A stretch of DNA of 11,497 bases from Candidatus Sabulitectum sp. (GTDB lineage Bacteria; Fermentibacterota; Fermentibacteria; Fermentibacterales; JCC-6). Below the pieces are notes generated by a model. It had not been told where the DNA came from. It ran no database searches and saw only the letters and a program-made list of their open reading frames with translations. The DNA is taken from NCBI GenBank assembly GCA_029940175.1, contig JAOZRM010000095.1, positions 1-11,497 of the forward strand. Direction: 5' to 3'. The position numbers were made by a program, and so were the translations under genes. This document shows positions 7,965-11,497 of this stretch, in pieces. The number at the start of each line of letters is the position of its first letter. Within the stretch, counting starts at the first letter, position 1.

Positions 7965-8681
7965 TTACTTCGCTTCAGCTTTGCGAGCCTCAATATCAGA
8001 CCCGATAGGCTGGGAGTCGTACTTACGCTTTCCAATAGGCACGGCATAACCCACACCTTTTTTAAGAATAGCCCCAACAGGACAATTCTCAATTGCTTTA
8101 TCTGTTACAGAAACATCTGTGGCCGCAAGATCAGTATCCGAGTTGAAGGCCACTTTCTTGTGGATTCCACGCCCTACGAACTGGAATACATTCTTACCGT
8201 CCAGCTCTTTGGAGGAACGAACACACCTTGCACAAAGAATGCAACGGTTATGGTCAATGTAGATATCAGGATGACTGGCATCCACATCGTGCTTATTGAA
8301 CATGTACGGATACTTTGGAGCCAGCATTCCAAGTCTGTAACCAAGTGCCTGAAGCTCACAGTTTCCGCTTTTTTCACAGAAAGGACAGTAGTGATTGCCC
8401 TCTACAAAAAGCATTTCAACCAGGTTAGTACGAATCTGGCGAAGCTCTTCAGTTTCGCTTTCAACATTCATACCAGGAGAAACAGGCTGGGTGCAGGCTG
8501 CCTGAGGTCTGTCATTAACCATGACAGTACAAACTCTGCAGCTACCGAAAGGAAGCAGATCTTTGTGTGCACAAAGACGCGGTATATAGATACCTGCTTC
8601 ATCTGCAGCTTGCATGATAGTCTGTCCCGGTGTGGCTTCTATCTCCACTTCATCAATGGTGAACTTTATTTTATCGCTCAT
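7965..8681 (-). CDS. hoxU: HoxU, NuoG-like Fe-S subunit of the diaphorase module
   Basis: HoxU wires HoxF to HoxY. The 238-residue protein matches the N-terminal part of NuoG. A plant-type [2Fe-2S] domain has Cys37, Cys48, Cys51 and Cys63. Next is the His-Cys [4Fe-4S] motif with His97, Cys99, Cys102 and Cys108 (NHYCPFCEKSGNCEL). A further [4Fe-4S] site follows with Cys147, Cys150 and Cys153 (CILCARC) and Cys200 in ENCPVGA. The length is close to that of C. necator HoxU, and the molybdopterin-like C-terminal region of NuoG is absent, as expected. The gene lies 13 bp after hoxF and 17 bp before hoxY. A stand-alone NuoG fragment is excluded by the neighbouring hoxY and hoxH. Confidence 0.95.
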   Translation of the reverse strand: MSDKIKFTIDEVEIEATPGQTIMQAADEAGIYIPRLCAHKDLLPFGSCRVCTVMVNDRPQAACTQPVSPGMNVESETEELRQIRTNLVEMLFVEGNHYCPFCEKSGNCELQALGYRLGMLAPKYPYMFNKHDVDASHPDIYIDHNRCILCARCVRSSKELDGKNVFQFVGRGIHKKVAFNSDTDLAATDVSVTDKAIENCPVGAILKKGVGYAVPIGKRKYDSQPIGSDIEARKAEAK

Positions 8682-8694
8682 TTAGAACCCTTTC

Positions 8695-10512
8695 TTAGTC
8701 AGCGTAAATCACGGACTTGCGCCCCTGAAGTTCCTCACCAGTGGCAAGTGCCTTGTGAATGTCAAAGGTGCGCTGCATACCATCCTTGTTTTCCTTAACA
8801 AGCTTCTCATACTCGCCGCGGAAATTCTTCAACGAAGTAAGAACCGGGTTGGGAGAGGTTTGACCCAGACCACAACGGCTTGAGACAGCAACTGTCTTAC
8901 CCAGCTGTTCAAGGTAAGTTAAGTCTTCGGGAGTGCCTTCGCCCTTCAAGATTACTTCAAGACGCTCTTTAATAAGCTCGTTGCCCGCACGGCATGGAGT
9001 GCAGTAGCCGCAGCTCTCTTCGCAGAAGAATTCCATGAACTCAAGAGCTATCTCGAGAGGATTACGATCTTGATTGAAGATCATCACAGCACCGCCTGTT
9101 GCAACGTCATCGTAACAGATCTTTCTGTGAAAATCAACCTCACCGATAAGCTGACCGGATGGTCCGCCCATCTGAACGGCATAGGCATCCTCCGCTCCGG
9201 CCTTAACCAGCATCTCAGCAACAGTTGTACCGAATGGCAGTTCGTAAACTCCCGGTCTTGTGCAATCGCCTGAAATACTGAGCAATTTGGTTCCTGTAGA
9301 ACCGGCGGATCCCATTTCGGCAAACCAGCCGGCACCCTTGTCAAGAATCTGTGCAACGCAGCAGAATGTCTCAACATTGTTTACGGAAGTTGGACGGGTC
9401 AGATAACCCTTCTGTGCCGGGAATGGCGGACGATTCTTAGGATCGCCTCTGAGCCCCTCGCATGAGCTGATAAGTGCAGTTTCCTCACCACACACATAAG
9501 CGCCGGCACCCATCTGAATCCTTATATCGAAGTCAAAACCAGTTTTCCCAAGGATGCTGATGCCAAGCAGTTTCTTGTTTCTGCGATCTGCAAGTACCTT
9601 CTCAAGGAAAGGTCTGAGATATGCATATTCTCCCCTGAGGTACAAGACACCGGTTTTCGCTCCAATAGCATAACCGGCGATTGCCATACCCTCAAACATC
9701 AGGTCAGGTCTCTCTGTAAGGATAGTGCGGTCTTTGAATGTACCAGGCTCACCCTCATCGGCGTTACAGATAACAACCTTGTCATCACCTTCAGCTGAGC
9801 GGGTAAATTCCCATTTCATACCTGTTGGGAATCCAGCTCCCCCGCGACCGCGAAGACGTGCGGTCTTTACGTCTCGGATAACTTCTACAGCAGACATTGA
9901 GAGGGCTTTGTGAATAGCTTTTCCAGTCTCAAGTTCAGCAAAGATGACCGGACCCTCTTCGCGTATATTGTTGCTAACCATAGAATTAACAAGTGGATTA
10001 GCGTTATTGCCATCCCCCAGCATGTGTATCAGACGATATTCGTCTTCATTTTCCTTCAGTGACTGTACGATCTCCCTGGCTGAATCGCTGGAAAGTCGAG
10101 TCATCATCTTGTCATTCACAAGTGCGGCAGGTGCCTGATCGCACATACCGATACATGGAGTCCATTCCAGAGTAAACTTTCCATCTGGAGTAGATTCTCC
10201 AAAGTCAATGCCAAGTTCTTCCTGGAATGCCTTTGCAACCTTGTCAACGCCCTGCATCTTGTCTATCACATCGTTGCATAAGCGAATAACAAACTTACCT
10301 TTTGGTTTTTCAGACAGGAAGGAATAGAAAGAAACAACGCTTTCAACTTCCACCCTGTGCGAATTCACCGCGTCAGCGATGATATCCATCGCAGAGCCGG
10401 AGACCTGACCAAAAAGCTGCTGAACCTCACAGACGATATCCATCATCCGCGTGTGATCATCAGCGTTTCTACTGCAGATCTCTCTGATGGCTTTTTCGAA
10501 ATTTTCTGCCAT
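8695..10512 (-). CDS. hoxF: HoxF, fused NuoE-NuoF NADH dehydrogenase subunit
   Basis: HoxF binds FMN and NAD(H) and is the pyridine-nucleotide end of the enzyme. The 605-residue chain is a fusion. Residues ~1-155 resemble NuoE/HoxE and the rest NuoF, as in C. necator HoxF (about 602 residues). The NuoF part shows RGRGGAGFPTG at 221-231 and ICNADEGEPGTFKDR at 248-262 (NADH/FMN binding), then GAGAYVCGEETAL, then the [4Fe-4S] ligands Cys501, Cys504 and Cys507 (SCGYCTPC) with Cys547. In the NuoE part Cys79, Cys120 and Cys124 are present, but the usual second ligand (C-x4-C) is Asp84 (CNDVID), so a normal N1a-type [2Fe-2S] cluster is doubtful. The ATG has a GAGGT ribosome site and is the first gene of the run. 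Confidence 0.96.
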   Translation of the reverse strand: MAENFEKAIREICSRNADDHTRMMDIVCEVQQLFGQVSGSAMDIIADAVNSHRVEVESVVSFYSFLSEKPKGKFVIRLCNDVIDKMQGVDKVAKAFQEELGIDFGESTPDGKFTLEWTPCIGMCDQAPAALVNDKMMTRLSSDSAREIVQSLKENEDEYRLIHMLGDGNNANPLVNSMVSNNIREEGPVIFAELETGKAIHKALSMSAVEVIRDVKTARLRGRGGAGFPTGMKWEFTRSAEGDDKVVICNADEGEPGTFKDRTILTERPDLMFEGMAIAGYAIGAKTGVLYLRGEYAYLRPFLEKVLADRRNKKLLGISILGKTGFDFDIRIQMGAGAYVCGEETALISSCEGLRGDPKNRPPFPAQKGYLTRPTSVNNVETFCCVAQILDKGAGWFAEMGSAGSTGTKLLSISGDCTRPGVYELPFGTTVAEMLVKAGAEDAYAVQMGGPSGQLIGEVDFHRKICYDDVATGGAVMIFNQDRNPLEIALEFMEFFCEESCGYCTPCRAGNELIKERLEVILKGEGTPEDLTYLEQLGKTVAVSSRCGLGQTSPNPVLTSLKNFRGEYEKLVKENKDGMQRTFDIHKALATGEELQGRKSVIYAD

Positions 10513-10578
10513 TAATTACCTCGGCTTTTGTCATAAGTGTACAAAACCAGAACCTCGAGAATAACAGCAATTTCCTAT

Positions 10579-10593
10579 CTGGTTATGCAGGAA
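10579..10593 (+). repeat. Extra copy of the GTTATGCAGGAA terminal motif, 67 bp from hoxF
   Basis: The plus strand reads CTGGTTATGCAGGAA. Its last 12 bases (10582-10593) are the exact reverse complement of 10992-11003, the right end of the palindromic element. Its first 11 bases are the exact reverse complement of 11439-11449, beyond the broken methyltransferase gene. It may be a remnant end of the same repeat family, or a shared regulatory motif close to the hoxF start. Confidence 0.4.
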
Positions 10594-10881
10594 TCGCTGC
10601 GCATCCTCAGCGGACTACTATTAGTTTCTTAACTTCTGCTCCGGCAAGTGTTTCCCTCCATTCTGCCGGAAAGCTCAGACAAATGTAATGTACTGGAAAA
10701 CAAATCAATCATAAATATCAACACACCCTACTGGCGTTTCGAACACAAAAACAATTGCGAAACAGCCAGCAGAAACAACATCTAAACGAACAAAAAGCAA
10801 ATAATGGGTGTTGTACTTTCGTTAATTCACAAAGCCAAAGCTCTGTATCAAAAAAACATATCCCCATACTCACACTACCGG

Positions 10882-11003
10882 ATTATGCAGTAAAAACCAA
10901 CACCTGTAAACCCCTTGTTGTATCGAAACTAACATGTTGTCACATAACATGTTAAAGAGCCTATCCAAAGTTACACAAATCTAACTGGTTTTTCCTGCAT
11001 AAC
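10882..11003. repeat. MITE-like imperfect palindrome with terminal inverted repeats
   Basis: The left end reads ATTATGCAGTAAAAACC (10882-10898). The reverse complement of the right end (10987-11003) reads GTTATGCAGGAAAAACC: 15 of 17 bases match. An inner pair, TAACATGTT (10930-10938) and AACATGTTA (10946-10954), is centred on the same point (about 10942). The outer and inner arms therefore belong to one ~122-bp symmetrical element, with poorly matched sequence between them. The flanks look like a target duplication: ACTACCGG ends at 10881 and ACTACGG begins at 11004, differing by one base. There is no coding capacity. A miniature transposable element is the simplest reading; a large regulatory or transcribed hairpin is the alternative. 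Confidence 0.5.
10930..10954. promoter_or_regulatory. Double AACATGTT palindrome, possible operator
   Basis: Perfect 9-bp arms, TAACATGTT and AACATGTTA, are separated by seven bases (GTCACAT). Each arm contains AACATGTT, which is itself a palindrome, so the site offers two identical symmetric half-sites about 1.5 helical turns apart, centre to centre. This could bind a dimeric or tetrameric regulator, or simply be the core of the repeat element around it. It lies about 420 bp before the hoxF start, far for a simple operator. No regulator family is assigned. Confidence 0.3.
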
Positions 11004-11122
11004 ACTACGGCCTGAAGTGGACAAACTCATTCTGATAGTAGCTGGCTCCAGACGCATATCCAACAACCACCGGTAAGGCCGAGATGCTCAACTGTACAGT
11101 CAGTTATCATACCTGCACCATC

Positions 11123-11383
11123 TATTACGAGACCAGTTACATTTGCACGAGCTTTGCCAGCGGGTTTGAGAAAAGTCCCGGTCCGCACCCGAAGTAAGCG
11201 ATTCGTGTTCCAGTGCTCACATATAAATGCGAGGTAATCCATGCAACTGATCTGTCCATGAACTCACCTCTGCGCGATGACACGCGATTATCTGCTTTGA
11301 CGTATGATCATTTGTCCACAGGTCTGCCGTTAGTACTCGAAAGTATCTGGTCGACTGCAGATTTGCTTCATTTGATCAAACAT
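11123..11383 (-). pseudogene. Decayed class I SAM-dependent methyltransferase gene
   Basis: Three reading frames join into one recognisable protein. Segment 1 (11383-11333, GAGG ribosome site and ATG intact) reads MFDQMKQICSRPDTFEY, then stops. A shift at about 11331 gives segment 2, LTADLWTNDHTSKQIIACHR and on to 11259. A second shift, with some codons apparently missing, gives segment 3 from 11259: DRSVAWI, then TRIAYFGCGPGLF, the SAM-binding motif I of class I methyltransferases, ending LAKL. A third shift gives RANVTGL, the usual strand-2 region. Two of the breaks (after FEY and after LAK) are each repaired by one added base. The catalytic-domain remainder is not visible past about 11123, so the 3' part seems lost or unreadable. 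The gene is dead as written unless sequencing errors are responsible. Confidence 0.75.
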
Positions 11384-11399
11384 ATTTCCTCAATTTCCA

Positions 11400-11426
11400 T
11401 TCACACGGTGCGTGGCTTCGTGTGAA
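11400..11426. repeat. Perfect 8-bp inverted repeat just upstream of the broken methyltransferase
   Basis: TTCACACG (11400-11407) and CGTGTGAA (11419-11426) are exact reverse complements around an 11-base loop, ending 17 bp before the methyltransferase ATG. It could be an operator or an mRNA hairpin at that gene's 5' end. No T-run follows in either direction, so it does not look like an intrinsic terminator. Confidence 0.35.
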
Positions 11427-11497
11427 GATGTGAACGTGTGCATAACCAGCGCCGTTAACCTCTACCTTATTCACTGACAGGCGTCTGGTTCATGCTG
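11427..11497. other. Window edge without a recognisable gene
   Basis: About 70 bp beyond the hairpin contain the TGCATAACCAG motif (11439-11449), the inverted partner of the copy at 10579-10589, and nothing that I can read as coding. Confidence 0.4.

Larger units (their letters stand above)
10513..11122. other. Long non-coding leader upstream of hoxF
   Basis: About 600 bp with no credible gene. The AT-rich short frames here have no family resemblance and weak starts. The operon promoter must lie here if the cluster is transcribed from its own start, but I found no convincing -35/-10 pair and no correctly spaced sigma-54 GG/GC element. The best weak box is TACACT on the minus strand near 10530, with a poor -35. 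Small inverted repeats are present: TCCGGCA at 10640-10646 against TGCCGGA at 10664-10670, and CGCTG at 10595-10599 against CAGCG at 10608-10612. A larger palindromic element is listed separately. Confidence 0.6.

Noticed and set aside
117..9913. Many plus-strand frames of 60-210 residues opposite the operon
   Set aside because: All are antisense to confidently identified hox and hyp genes and show no protein family features.
10640..10665. Possible sigma-54 promoter (TGGAGGGAAACACTTGCC on the minus strand)
   Set aside because: The GG and GC elements are 12 bases apart instead of the required 10.
10755..10955. Plus-strand 66-residue frame in the leader
   Set aside because: Low-complexity composition, no ribosome site, no family resemblance, and it runs into the palindromic element.
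11091..11100. ACTGTACAGT 10-bp palindrome as a LexA-type operator
   Set aside because: The match to any known operator is weak, and a single 10-bp palindrome is expected by chance at this scale.
11027..11242. A 71-residue minus-strand frame as a gene of its own
   Set aside because: Part of it (RANVTGL) is a piece of the broken methyltransferase in one of its frames. The rest resembles nothing, and it lacks a good ribosome site.
10882..11497. Integron attC sites suggested by GTTATGC-like and TTAACGGCGC-like boxes
   Set aside because: The boxes do not fit the GTTRRRY/RYYYAAC core, their orientation and spacing are wrong for attC, and no integrase is present.

Overview
The window is almost entirely one long leftward (minus-strand) gene cluster for a soluble, NAD-linked bidirectional [NiFe] hydrogenase (group 3d, Hox type) and its maturation machinery. 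In transcription order it reads hoxF (10512) - hoxU - hoxY - hoxH - hoxW - a stand-alone response-regulator receiver protein - hypF - hypC - hypD - hypE - hypA, with what looks like the first codons of hypB at the very left edge. Gaps are at most 47 bp, four junctions are one-base TGATG-type stop/start overlaps (or TAATG in the last case), and I see no internal terminator, so a single operon is likely.

How the genes work together: HoxF and HoxU form the NADH-oxidising diaphorase (FMN, NAD site, Fe-S chain). HoxY and HoxH form the hydrogenase module, with the NiFe site in HoxH. HypF, HypE, HypC and HypD make and deliver the Fe(CN)2CO group. HypA, with the presumed HypB, inserts nickel, and HoxW then clips the HoxH C-terminus. 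No subunit has a signal peptide or membrane segment, which fits a cytoplasmic enzyme coupling H2 and NAD(H). HoxF is the fused NuoE+NuoF form known from Cupriavidus (Ralstonia) necator, not the separate HoxE/HoxF of cyanobacteria. I see no hoxI.

The right-hand ~985 bp (10513-11497) has no intact gene. It holds the hoxF leader, a ~122-bp imperfect palindrome with terminal inverted repeats and a possible target duplication (MITE-like), and the wreck of a class I SAM-dependent methyltransferase gene broken by at least two one-base deletions and a small in-gene loss.

Organism: a bacterium of mid GC content with an anaerobic or facultative lifestyle suggested by the enzyme. The sequence alone does not let me name the phylum. 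The core system is known biology. The less ordinary parts are the receiver-only protein inside the hydrogenase operon, the missing cluster ligand in HoxF, the TTG start of hoxH, and the repeat and pseudogene region upstream.
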